Source: Clostridia bacterium (GTDB taxonomy: Bacteria > Bacillota > Clostridia > Christensenellales > UBA1242). From it: DNA of 14,465 bases. Positions 1 to 6,587 of this stretch are shown piece after piece. The stretch covers positions 1-14,465 of the forward strand of contig JAFQUU010000027.1 of NCBI GenBank assembly GCA_017408305.1. Reading direction: 5' to 3'. The number at the start of each line of letters is the position of its first letter. Positions within the stretch are counted from its first letter, which is position 1. Below the pieces are notes generated by a model. That model ran no database searches and had not been told where the DNA came from. It saw nothing but the letters and a program-made list of their open reading frames with translations. The position numbers and the translations under genes were made by a program.

Positions 1-38
1 AAAAATATTTTTTGGTTTATTTGGAATTTTGAAATAAA

Positions 39-65
39 AAATAGTGGAAGGTTTTTCCACTATTT
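39..65 (-). terminator. Rho-independent terminator of the metallohydrolase unit
   Basis: An 11-bp perfect stem (39-49 with 55-65, arms AAATAGTGGAA / TTCCACTATTT) encloses a 5-nt loop. On the minus strand it is followed by TTTTTATTTC. It lies just beyond the TGA of the metallohydrolase gene at 70-72, so it closes that two-gene unit. Confidence 0.8.
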
Positions 66-69
66 ATTT

Positions 70-1332
70 TCAGGAGGCCCAAGCAGATGGCATTGTTCGG
101 TTGTTGATAAACCACTCGGTTTCTTTTAAAAGGCGATTGTTGTTAGAGCAATTAACTTCAGGAAGTCCGTTTTTAGAAGATGTAACAACAATGTTGCCAT
201 TCATTGTCCAAGTTGGGTTTTGCTCTTTTATGTCAGGGAACAGGGTGGTTACATAAACTTTGTCGGTGTATGGTGCAACACGGTCAATAAATGCTTGTGT
301 TGGGAATTCGTTGCCAACATTTGCACCAAACTCTGTTGTGCCAGCACAACAGCAAACGCAAATAATGTCTGGCTTGATTTGGTTCATAAGGGCAGTTGTG
401 CTTGAAGTTTTACTGCCATGGTGCCCACCCTTGTAAAGCACGCATTTTGGAAGTCCACCGTGATGTTGGTTATAATATTCCACCAAATGTTCTTCGCCGT
501 GTTTTTCAAGGTCACCAGTCATCAAAAAGTGTCTGTCTTCGCCGTGGTGGAACATCACGCAAACAGAGTAATCATTTTCTTCTCCGTTTGCAGAGTGGTC
601 GTAATAATAGTTATACAAAATTTCCATTTGGATATTGTCGGTTAGGTTGTAAATTCTTTGTCCGCCATTTTGGTTGTTATAGCACTCAAGTGCAGTGTAA
701 TGTTTTGCACCTTGTGCAATTTCTGCATCTCTTGCTTCTATGTAATCATTATAAATTGAAGATGATGCTTCTGTTTTAGGAAAGTCAATAATTGTTCCAA
801 CTTCATATCTTGAGAATATGCCACCACCATTTGTGCCACTGTCAACAAATGCTGCAATGTGGTCTTGGTGGGCGTGTGTTGCAATCACAAATTCAAGTTT
901 GCCATCAGGAACATGTTGGTCTAAGTAGTTTCCAATTGTTACGGCAGAATCTTTTCTGCTGCCTGCATCAATCAAAATGTCAACGCCACCTGCGTTTATG
1001 TATGTGCTGTCGCCTGTATATTCGTTGCCAACTTCAAGGAAGTGAAAACTTAAGTTTCCACTAACAAAAACATCGCTTTGTGGCTTGTTGATTACGCAGT
1101 AGCCCACAACGCTCATTACAGCCCCAATAATAAATGCAAGGATTGAAACAAAAACATTAAACCAAACGCTTTTTTTGCTTTTCTTTGCCACCGCGTTTAT
1201 GCCTTTGTCTATTTTTTTGTCAATTTCTTTTTCGGCCTTTTTTTGTGCTTTCTTTTTGGCTTGGTTTGCCCTGCGTGTTATCCAACCCTTGATTGCCCTT
1301 TGGCTTGCCTTGTCAAAATCGTTATTTGCCAT
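70..1332 (-). CDS. Membrane-anchored ComEC/Rec2-type metallo-beta-lactamase-fold hydrolase
   Basis: A 420-aa protein predicted to sit outside the membrane. Residues 1-54 are a strongly basic Lys/Ala-rich cytosolic segment, probably helical or coiled-coil. Residues 55-82 form one membrane span, and the rest is a metallo-beta-lactamase fold. The metal-binding motif is THAHQDH (His153, His155, Asp157, His158). A GDLE motif supplies Asp274, and a GGHHGS motif lies at 302-307. The GHHGS form is typical of the ComEC/Rec2 branch and related secreted hydrolases, whose members are linked to nucleic-acid or phosphodiester hydrolysis. All expected metal ligands are present, so it is probably active. It lacks the Competence membrane domain of ComEC, so it is not a DNA uptake channel. 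A cluster Cys-Val-Cys-Cys-Cys lies near 325-329, unusual in an exported protein. The start overlaps the stop of the upstream gene by one base (TAATG), indicating coupled translation. Substrate unknown. Confidence 0.85.
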   Translation of the reverse strand: MANNDFDKASQRAIKGWITRRANQAKKKAQKKAEKEIDKKIDKGINAVAKKSKKSVWFNVFVSILAFIIGAVMSVVGYCVINKPQSDVFVSGNLSFHFLEVGNEYTGDSTYINAGGVDILIDAGSRKDSAVTIGNYLDQHVPDGKLEFVIATHAHQDHIAAFVDSGTNGGGIFSRYEVGTIIDFPKTEASSSIYNDYIEARDAEIAQGAKHYTALECYNNQNGGQRIYNLTDNIQMEILYNYYYDHSANGEENDYSVCVMFHHGEDRHFLMTGDLEKHGEEHLVEYYNQHHGGLPKCVLYKGGHHGSKTSSTTALMNQIKPDIICVCCCAGTTEFGANVGNEFPTQAFIDRVAPYTDKVYVTTLFPDIKEQNPTWTMNGNIVVTSSKNGLPEVNCSNNNRLLKETEWFINNRTMPSAWAS

Positions 1333-1742
1333 TATTCACCTGCCTGAACTGATATAGTACGATATTTAATCACTGTGCCAAATTTTAGGTGGTTAAGTGT
1401 ATATTTAATATAATATTCGCCTTCTTCTGTAAGGTCTATTTCATAAACTCCGTTTTGGTTTGGTAAATTGCTGTCAATTTCTACGCTGGCAGAAATGTCT
1501 TCGCCAAATGCAACTGCTTTTATGCCCTCTTCTGTGTAGGTGGTTGTGCCTGTGCCAACTTGATATGTAATTGCTTTTTGTCCTAAAACTTCAATTGTGT
1601 CATTTTTGCAAACTTGCCCCATTGCCAAAAAGCCTGTAAGAAGCCCAAAGGCAAAAAACGCAATAAGAAGAACAATTGTAACCGGTGAAAATTTTCTTGC
1701 TGTTTTTAATATTTTCTTTTGTTCAGATTTTGTAAGACCCAT
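1332..1742 (-). CDS. Single-span membrane protein with Ig-like ectodomain
   Basis: A 136-aa protein. A basic N-terminus (1-18) is followed by one membrane span at about 20-42, then an ectodomain of about 90 residues. The C-terminal part (YEIDLTEEGEYYIKYTL, then an alternating strand ending YRTISV) resembles small bacterial Ig-like modules that close with an R-x-I/V-x-V strand; this is a fold impression, not a family match. The ATG is preceded by AAGGAG at a normal distance. It overlaps the metallohydrolase gene by one base and is first in that unit, so the two proteins probably work together at the cell surface. No catalytic motif is visible. Function unknown. Confidence 0.75.
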   Translation of the reverse strand: MGLTKSEQKKILKTARKFSPVTIVLLIAFFAFGLLTGFLAMGQVCKNDTIEVLGQKAITYQVGTGTTTYTEEGIKAVAFGEDISASVEIDSNLPNQNGVYEIDLTEEGEYYIKYTLNHLKFGTVIKYRTISVQAGE

Positions 1743-1769
1743 ATTAAAATTCTCCTTTTATTCTTTTAT

Positions 1770-1787
1770 GAAAAGCGACTGCTTTTC
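1770..1787 (-). other. 5'-leader stem-loop of the metallohydrolase operon
   Basis: A 7-bp perfect stem (GAAAAGC / GCTTTTC) with a 4-nt loop lies between the predicted minus-strand start of transcription (about 1787) and the AAGGAG site. It would sit almost at the 5' end of the mRNA. There is no U-run after it, so it is not a terminator. It may stabilise the message; this is inferred. Confidence 0.4.
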
Positions 1788-1793
1788 GCTAAT

Positions 1794-1823
1794 ATTTTAA
1801 CAAATGTTTTAAGTCTTTTCCAA
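1794..1823 (-). promoter_or_regulatory. Putative vegetative promoter of the metallohydrolase operon
   Basis: On the minus strand, TTGGAA (1823-1818) is separated by 18 nt from TAAAAT (1799-1794), a moderate match to a sigma-A promoter. It is divergent from the strong plus-strand promoter 25 bp away. Confidence 0.4.
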
Positions 1824-1848
1824 ACACTTTGGCGTGCTTTTTTTTCTA

Positions 1849-1877
1849 TTGACAGATTTTTGTTTTCGTGATATAAA
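1849..1877 (+). promoter_or_regulatory. Near-consensus sigma-A promoter with extended -10 for the five-paralogue operon
   Basis: TTGACA (1849-1854, perfect -35), a 17-nt spacer, then TATAAA (1872-1877, five of six). The spacer ends TG-A, giving a TGn extended -10. Transcription is predicted to begin near 1884. This is the best promoter match in the window. It also rules out the upstream ATG at 1834 as a start for the first gene, because that ATG lies before the promoter. Confidence 0.85.
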
Positions 1878-1902
1878 AAAGGTAATAACAGGGGAAATGC
1901 TT

Positions 1903-2733
1903 GTGATAAATTTGAAAGACAAAATAAAGATTAAAAATATCGATGTCAAAATGGGGCTGGTAAAACCTCTAGATTTAAAAAGTTATGGCATCAAAATTCC
2001 TGAAAATCTTAAAAGGCTTGCTGTTTTTTCATTAAAGGAATTTATTGTTATTGATGATGAGAAACTTGAGTTTGTGCCACTAAGGAAAATAACCCCAAAC
2101 CAAAAATATTTGTTTGAAGAAGATGTTGATTTGAAATCAAGAACTCCGTTTGTGTCAAAATATGAACTCGAAAGTTTTTTTTCTGAACACGAACAAAATT
2201 ATGGCATCAGTTTTGATTGTTTGGTAGAAAAGAATAAAGAATTTTTAGCCACCCAACTTGAAATGCTTTCACAAAGGATTTGGCGTGAACAACAAGGCCC
2301 ACTTGCAAAGTTTTTTAAGGGCGAAACCCAAAAAATTGATGATGATGTTTTGATAGATAGAAACAATATTTCAATTAAATCCATAATCTCTACAACAACA
2401 AGATTGAAAGAAAATGGCTTTAAAGTGCCATCTGGGCTTCAAGCAAAGGTGGTTATTGATGAACTGGCAATTTTAAGTGCAAACAAAATGCTTTTTGTGC
2501 TTGCATGTGAAAATGATGCCACAATGATAAGAAAAACCAAGAAAACAAAAAATTTTTGGCAGATTGAGCCTGCATCGTATGAACAAGAAAAACTTGACCA
2601 AATTTTGGGCAAAGAAACTGAAAAACCGATAAGTTTTGCTGAACTTAGTGCAGTAAATAAGTGGTATGTTGAGAGGCAACTTCAAAAAATGGCAAAGTTT
2701 GAAAAACAAGGAGAAAAATATGAAAGATTTTAA
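1903..2733 (+). CDS. Tandem paralogue 1 (two-module) of unknown family
   Basis: A 276-aa cytosolic protein with no signal peptide or membrane span; I recognise no known family. The GTG at 1903 is chosen because AGGGG (1890-1894) lies 8 nt before it. The ATG at 1897 would leave only 2 nt, and the ATG at 1834 precedes the promoter. Two divergent copies of the operon's shared module are visible. Copy 1 spans about 8-122, with SYGIKIP at 27-33 and the helix motif EKNKEFLATQ at 109-118. Copy 2 spans about 155-263, with ENGFKVP at 170-176, IDELAILS at 185-192, and a weaker helix (VNKWYVERQ). Both have lost the DLILVSVP opening strand seen in its neighbours. The C-terminus is EKYERF, matching the terminal Y-x-x-F of the family. 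The gene overlaps the next by 14 nt. Confidence 0.75.
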   Translation: MINLKDKIKIKNIDVKMGLVKPLDLKSYGIKIPENLKRLAVFSLKEFIVIDDEKLEFVPLRKITPNQKYLFEEDVDLKSRTPFVSKYELESFFSEHEQNYGISFDCLVEKNKEFLATQLEMLSQRIWREQQGPLAKFFKGETQKIDDDVLIDRNNISIKSIISTTTRLKENGFKVPSGLQAKVVIDELAILSANKMLFVLACENDATMIRKTKKTKNFWQIEPASYEQEKLDQILGKETEKPISFAELSAVNKWYVERQLQKMAKFEKQGEKYERF

Positions 2734-3190
2734 AGTTGATATAAAAGATTTGATTTTGGTCAGCGTGGATAAAAAATTTAAGGATTACGCAGAAAAACCA
2801 CTTGGGTTTTATTTGGAAGAAGAGTTTATTCCAAGAGGCAAGGTCAAAGAACTTGCAATTTTGAATAAGGATAGAACACGCTTTATTTTGGTGAGTGAGT
2901 TTGAAGAGCATAAAATTCGGGCTGTTTCAAATTTTGTGCAGATTAATAGCGTTGGAGAATTCGATTTTGAATATCCTGATATTTACACAATGCCAAGCCC
3001 AGCGGCAACCTTTACGCTTTCTAAAGAAGAAATTGAGTTTGGTGCAGACTTTTCAGTGTTAAAACAAAAAAATCAAGAATTTGCTCAAGCCCAGTTTAAA
3101 ACTTTTATGCAAGAGTGGAACAAGGCCAAAGGTGATGCGGTAAAACGCAAGGTGCTTGAGGAAAGTAGGGAAATTTACTTGGATTTTTAG
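2720..3190 (+). CDS. Tandem paralogue 2 of unknown family
   Basis: A 156-aa single-module protein, soluble and cytosolic by composition. The module opens with the strand KDLILVSV (9-16). It continues with VKELAILNKDRTRFILV (42-58), a central strand-rich part, and the helix motif KQKNQEFAQAQ (115-125). A charged helix then ends in REIYLDF. The ATG at 2720 is preceded by AAGGAG (2708-2713) at good spacing; longer in-frame starts would lie deep inside the upstream gene. The gene starts 14 nt before the end of paralogue 1 and ends 10 nt before paralogue 3. This is the clearest example of the module and the best query for a profile search. Function not known. Confidence 0.8.
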   Translation: MKDFKVDIKDLILVSVDKKFKDYAEKPLGFYLEEEFIPRGKVKELAILNKDRTRFILVSEFEEHKIRAVSNFVQINSVGEFDFEYPDIYTMPSPAATFTLSKEEIEFGADFSVLKQKNQEFAQAQFKTFMQEWNKAKGDAVKRKVLEESREIYLDF

Positions 3191-3200
3191 GAGGAAGAAA

Positions 3201-3650
3201 ATGGATAAAAACTTTAATGTTGCGTTTAGAGATATTATTATTGTAAGTGTGCCAAGAGATGAAATGTGCTATCCAAATGGCAAACAAATTGGAAAGGGAA
3301 TGATAAAGGAATATGCAATCTTAAGTAAGGACCACAAACATTTTGTATTGGTTGCAGAGTTTGAAAAAGCCATTATTCGCCAAACAAAAGATTATGTCTT
3401 GTTTGATGGTAGCACAGACAGGTTTGTGTTTTCAAGGCCAGAATTTTACGAGGGTATTTGTACAAGTCCATTAAAAAATTTTTACTTTTGTGTGAATTCG
3501 AGAGAAACGAAAAATTGTGCAATTTCTTTTAGGCGTCTTAAAAAGCAAAATCAAAAAGAAATCAAGGCCCAATTGAAGAAACTTATTTTTACACGAGAAA
3601 ACAAAATTGAGCAAGACCGAGAAAAATATCAAAGTGTGTTTGATAAATAG
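3201..3650 (+). CDS. Tandem paralogue 3 of unknown family
   Basis: A 149-aa single-module protein. It shows the family pattern in order: RDIIIVSVP (10-18), IKEYAILSKDHKHFVLVAEFE (35-55, given here as positions: key residues E37, A39, L41, D44, F48), and the helix motif KKQNQKEIKAQ (114-124). The charged tail ends REKYQSVFDK, so the shared terminal Y-x-x-F is shifted and followed by two extra residues. The start is set by AGGAGG just before the ATG; the gene follows the previous stop by 10 nt. Cysteines at 23, 97 and 106 are not conserved in the paralogues. No membrane segment, no known catalytic motif. Function unknown. Confidence 0.8.
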   Translation: MDKNFNVAFRDIIIVSVPRDEMCYPNGKQIGKGMIKEYAILSKDHKHFVLVAEFEKAIIRQTKDYVLFDGSTDRFVFSRPEFYEGICTSPLKNFYFCVNSRETKNCAISFRRLKKQNQKEIKAQLKKLIFTRENKIEQDREKYQSVFDK

Positions 3651-3660
3651 GAGGCAAAGT

Positions 3661-4674
3661 ATGGAACAAAATATTTTAGTGCCTGTGGACAGGCTAGTGC
3701 TTGTGTCTATGGCTCAGGAGTTAAATGGATTTTTGGATTATGGCGTAAAACTTGATGGCGAGTTTCCTGAAGACTTTGTTGTGCCAAGAAGCGTCGTTTA
3801 TGAAATTGGACTTTTAAGTAACGATGGAGAAAGGTTTAAACCCATTCGGCTTTTGGCAAGTGGCGAGGTTTTTGCGATTGCTGAAGAAAGGTTTGTGCCA
3901 ATCGAAAACGGCAAGATTTATTTCTTGCAGGCAAACAATAATGTTGGCGAAAGAAGTTTTACAAAAGAAGAAATGAAAAACGGCGTAACTCTTGAAAATT
4001 TACATAAACTTAATCAAGAAATTTTATCGTTGCAAATGAACAATAATCAAATACTTGAAGAAGTTAAAAAGACAAATTATAGGCGATACATAGAGTCAAG
4101 TTGGCAAAAGGATTATAAGGGTTATCACGAGTATAAGCCAACATATAAATACTGGGAAACTGCAAAATTTTTGCCGGAAGATTTAATTTTGGTGTCAGTT
4201 CCGGAATATAAAACTAGGTTGCAAAACTATATGTTAGATAATGAAAATTTCACGTATTTAACATTTAGGCGTGGTGGTATTGTGTCAAAAGGTCAGGTTT
4301 TTGAATATGCGATTATCAATAAAGATAAAACCCGATGCAAACTTGTGCGTGGATTTTTTACAGAGCAACACGTGTATGACCTAAAAGATGTGCAAGTGGC
4401 AAAGGTTTGGCCCAATGGTTATATTGAAACCAAAAACAAGGTTATAATTGAAGGCTATTTAAGAGGTTGGGATGACTATCGCATTGCACCGTGCTATCCA
4501 AACGGAGTAAGATTCTCTACGTTAAACGAAATAAACACACACTTGGTGAAAAGGTTTATGAGTGATAACTTTATCAGATATCGTCAAGTTGTGTCAAAAC
4601 GAGAGGTTTTGCAAAGCAAAAAGAAAGCAATGGAACGCAGAAAAGAACAAAGCGAAAAGTATAACAATTTTTAA
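3661..4674 (+). CDS. Tandem paralogue 4 (two-module) of unknown family
   Basis: A 337-aa protein with two head-to-tail modules. Module 1 (about 8-128) has DRLVLVSM (10-17), LDYGVKL (25-31), VYEIGLLSNDGERF (46-59) and the helix motif HKLNQEILSLQ (115-125). A linker of about 40 residues rich in Tyr, Lys and Trp follows. Module 2 (about 172-302) has PEDLILVSVP (172-181), VFEYAIINKDKTRCKLV (213-229) and a degenerate helix motif. The last 30 residues are strongly charged and end SEKYNNF. An AGGAGG site just before the ATG at 3661 fixes the start, 10 nt after the previous stop. Module 2 is closer to paralogues 2 and 3 than to module 1, which suggests fusion of two genes rather than internal duplication. 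Function unknown. Confidence 0.8.
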   Translation: MEQNILVPVDRLVLVSMAQELNGFLDYGVKLDGEFPEDFVVPRSVVYEIGLLSNDGERFKPIRLLASGEVFAIAEERFVPIENGKIYFLQANNNVGERSFTKEEMKNGVTLENLHKLNQEILSLQMNNNQILEEVKKTNYRRYIESSWQKDYKGYHEYKPTYKYWETAKFLPEDLILVSVPEYKTRLQNYMLDNENFTYLTFRRGGIVSKGQVFEYAIINKDKTRCKLVRGFFTEQHVYDLKDVQVAKVWPNGYIETKNKVIIEGYLRGWDDYRIAPCYPNGVRFSTLNEINTHLVKRFMSDNFIRYRQVVSKREVLQSKKKAMERRKEQSEKYNNF

Positions 4675-4704
4675 CAAACGATAAAGTTTTAAAGGAGAAT
4701 ACGA

Positions 4705-5178
4705 ATGAAAATAAATATTGATGATATTGTTTTGGTGGCAGTGCCAGAAAGCACAAAAAAATATCGTGAGTATGGCATTAAATTGCCTGCAGGACAAAAA
4801 GATGATTTTCAGCTTTCAAGGGGCTTGGTGTGGGAACTCGGCGTTTTAAACCACCAAAAAAACCACTTCAAAACCGTAAGGGAGATTGACTCAAATGGTT
4901 ATTATGTTGTGGGGGAGGGCTGTGTGAAAAAGTCAAGGTATAACGCTTTTACGGTAAAAATTGGTGGGGTGCAGGAAAGTTTGTGGCTTAAAAATCCAAC
5001 AGATGTTTGCCCTGACTGGATAGATGTCAAAACACTTCATCAAAAAAACAAGGCACTTATAAAATCGCAACTTGACCCTGTTTTAAATCAAAAAATTGCT
5101 GAAAATAAAAAACTTTTAAGGGCAAAAAAATTAAGGGAAGAACTTTTAAAGGATAGACAAGAATACTTAAATTTTTAA
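4705..5178 (+). CDS. Tandem paralogue 5 of unknown family
   Basis: A 157-aa single-module protein, last in the operon. It shows DDIVLVAVP (6-14), EYGIKLP (22-28), LVWELGVLNHQKNHFKTV (41-58), the helix motif HQKNKALIKSQ (112-122), and a Lys/Leu/Glu-rich helix that ends RQEYLNF. The start follows AAAGGAGA (4690-4697). It lies 30 nt after the previous stop, the widest gap in the operon but without a visible promoter or terminator. The EYGIKLP segment links it to module 1 of paralogues 1 and 4. Soluble, no known motif. Function unknown. Confidence 0.8.
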   Translation: MKINIDDIVLVAVPESTKKYREYGIKLPAGQKDDFQLSRGLVWELGVLNHQKNHFKTVREIDSNGYYVVGEGCVKKSRYNAFTVKIGGVQESLWLKNPTDVCPDWIDVKTLHQKNKALIKSQLDPVLNQKIAENKKLLRAKKLREELLKDRQEYLNF

Positions 5179-5223
5179 AAAAAACAATATATTTTTAAAT
5201 AAAAATAAAATATTTTAAGAATA

Positions 5224-5257
5224 AAAAAATTAGGAAAGTAGATTTTCCTAATTTTTT
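5224..5257. terminator. Bidirectional terminator closing the paralogue operon
   Basis: A 14-bp perfect stem (5224-5237 with 5244-5257) encloses a 6-nt loop, with a GG/CC core and A-tract/T-tract outer arms. It works in both directions: T6 on the plus strand for the paralogue operon, and T7 on the minus strand for the converging membrane-protein gene that stops at 5261-5263. Confidence 0.85.
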
Positions 5258-5260
5258 CAA

Positions 5261-6037
5261 TTATTTTTTATTTGATTTTTTTGCTGTGGCTTTTGCTTTT
5301 GAAACTGGTTTTTTGTTACCTGTTTTTTTTGTTACAACTTTTCTTGTTGCTGATGTTTTAACCACAGGTTTTTTGGTTTCTTTTTTTGAAGTTGTTTTTT
5401 CTTCTTTTGGTTCTTCTTTAATTACTGCATTTGTTTCAATGATCACTTCGCCTGGTGCTTCTTCATCAACCTTTTCTGCTGGAACTGCTTTTTTGATTTT
5501 TTCAGGTGCAGTAGAAACTTCTTCGTGTGCAATATCTTGTGCGCCAAGATATGATGCAATTGTGCCAATAATGAGTCCACCCATTGCTAGCCAAAGTGGG
5601 AATGTGCCAACAATTGCTTGGTATGCATCTGGGAATGCGTCAAGGTTGAGGCTTGCATGGTTGATGCAAACAAATGTGATTGCAGAAACAACAAATCCAA
5701 TTGTGCCAACAAGTGCCACGCCAAATGCAATTTTGTTGCAAAGGCCATATTGCTTAATTTCAAAGCCAGACATTTTTAAGATTGTAAGAACAACAGAAAG
5801 AATCAGTCCCACAAAACCCAAGATAAGATAAGAAGATGCAAATGCACCAGTTATTCCAATGTAGGTTGCAAACAGGTCAAGCCCTGCAAAGTTGGTGAAC
5901 ACGCCAAACGCCCCATCAACCCTGTGCAAAATGCCACATTCATAAACATAGTTAAACAGTGGAAAGAAAAGTGCAATTGCAACTGCAAGTGTGCTTACAG
6001 CCAAAACAATTGGATAAAGCCAATTTTTAACTTTCAT
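5261..6037 (-). CDS. Four-span membrane protein with Lys/Ala-rich basic cytosolic tail
   Basis: A 258-aa protein. Membrane spans lie at about 7-30, 65-88, 102-126 and 147-168. A long hydrophilic C-terminal tail begins at about 175: first acidic and Pro/Glu-rich, then about 45 residues of Lys/Thr/Ala/Pro repeats resembling bacterial histone-H1-like tails. The ATG at 6037 is chosen because GGAGGAG lies just before it; the longer in-frame start would place that site inside the coding sequence and overlap the previous gene. I recognise no family. With four spans both ends should face the cytosol, where the tail could bind nucleic acid or acidic phospholipid; this is inferred from composition only. 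It converges on the paralogue operon across a shared terminator. Confidence 0.75.
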   Translation of the reverse strand: MKVKNWLYPIVLAVSTLAVAIALFFPLFNYVYECGILHRVDGAFGVFTNFAGLDLFATYIGITGAFASSYLILGFVGLILSVVLTILKMSGFEIKQYGLCNKIAFGVALVGTIGFVVSAITFVCINHASLNLDAFPDAYQAIVGTFPLWLAMGGLIIGTIASYLGAQDIAHEEVSTAPEKIKKAVPAEKVDEEAPGEVIIETNAVIKEEPKEEKTTSKKETKKPVVKTSATRKVVTKKTGNKKPVSKAKATAKKSNKK

Positions 6038-6053
6038 AAACTCCTCCATATTA

Positions 6054-6082
6054 AATATATAATAATATTTCTTAATTTGCAA
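6054..6082 (-). promoter_or_regulatory. Possible own promoter of the tailed membrane protein
   Basis: On the minus strand, TTGCAA (6082-6077) lies 17 nt before TATATT (6059-6054), a fair sigma-A match. The predicted transcript would begin close to the GGAGGAG site, giving a very short leader. The gene could instead be read from upstream. Confidence 0.35.
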
Positions 6083-6083
6083 A

Positions 6084-6563
6084 TTATTTTGACTGCGTTT
6101 TGAAATTTTTGATAACATTTTTTAGTATCTCCAAATGATATTCTTCTTGCACCAAAACTTGTTGCAAGAGTTTTTTTAGGTTAAGGCTTCCTGTTTTTTT
6201 AATGGCTGTTTTGTATGAAATAATCATATTCTCTTTTAGAGTGATATCTTCAAGCAGTATGTCAAAAGCGTTTGTTGCATAAGCAATGTTTTTGCCACTA
6301 AAATATTGGTTTTTTGTGTTTTTAAGTTCAGGTTTGCCGCCTAAAAGCGTAATGACTTTGCCCAGAAGCATAAAGTGTGAGTTTTCATGACTAGAAATTT
6401 GTTTTAAAGTGTTGCCAAGCGAAATATTATATGCAAGCAAAACTTGGCATTGAAAAGATGTTTGCAAAAAAGAAGATGCTTCCTGAAAAAACAAATCTTG
6501 AAAAGTTTGATTGTAGAATTTGTTTGGCGATATGGCCTTAAAGATGGTGTCCAAATTTTGCAT
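6084..6563 (-). CDS. Ferritin-like diiron-type four-helix protein
   Basis: A 159-aa soluble protein with the pattern of the ferritin-like/rubrerythrin superfamily. Two E-x-x-H motifs are present: ENSH (Glu60, His63), followed by a LLGKVITLLGG helix end, and EEYH (Glu140, His143). Glutamates in helix 3 (105, 111) and Glu28 in helix 1 could complete a two-metal site. The spacing fits the short ferritin-like proteins common in Clostridia, thought to be involved in iron handling or peroxide defence. No rubredoxin-type Cys pair follows. It lies 24 nt after the gerC-family gene, close enough for co-transcription, but no good ribosome binding site precedes the ATG. A spore role is possible from context only. 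The exact family is not certain. Confidence 0.7.
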   Translation of the reverse strand: MQNLDTIFKAISPNKFYNQTFQDLFFQEASSFLQTSFQCQVLLAYNISLGNTLKQISSHENSHFMLLGKVITLLGGKPELKNTKNQYFSGKNIAYATNAFDILLEDITLKENMIISYKTAIKKTGSLNLKKLLQQVLVQEEYHLEILKNVIKNFKTQSK

Positions 6564-6587
6564 TTTCAGTATATATGCTTATATGCT

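Noticed and set aside
70..1332. Assignment as ComEC DNA-uptake channel
   Set aside because: Only one membrane span is present and the multi-span Competence domain is missing; only the hydrolase domain is shared.
1834..1902. Longer N-terminus for paralogue 1 from the ATG at 1834
   Set aside because: That ATG precedes the -35 box, so it would not be transcribed; AGGGG is correctly spaced for the GTG at 1903.
1903..5178. Paralogue block as a prophage or plasmid remnant
   Set aside because: No integrase, transposase, capsid, replication gene or flanking repeat is visible, and codon use resembles the neighbours.
5286..5831. Plus-strand open frame of 181 codons
   Set aside because: It is antisense to the four-span membrane protein, has no ribosome binding site, and reflects the Lys/Ala/Val-rich codons read backwards.
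6038..6118. Longer N-terminus for the tailed membrane protein
   Set aside because: It would overlap the ferritin-like gene and place a perfect GGAGGAG site inside the coding sequence, just before a better ATG.
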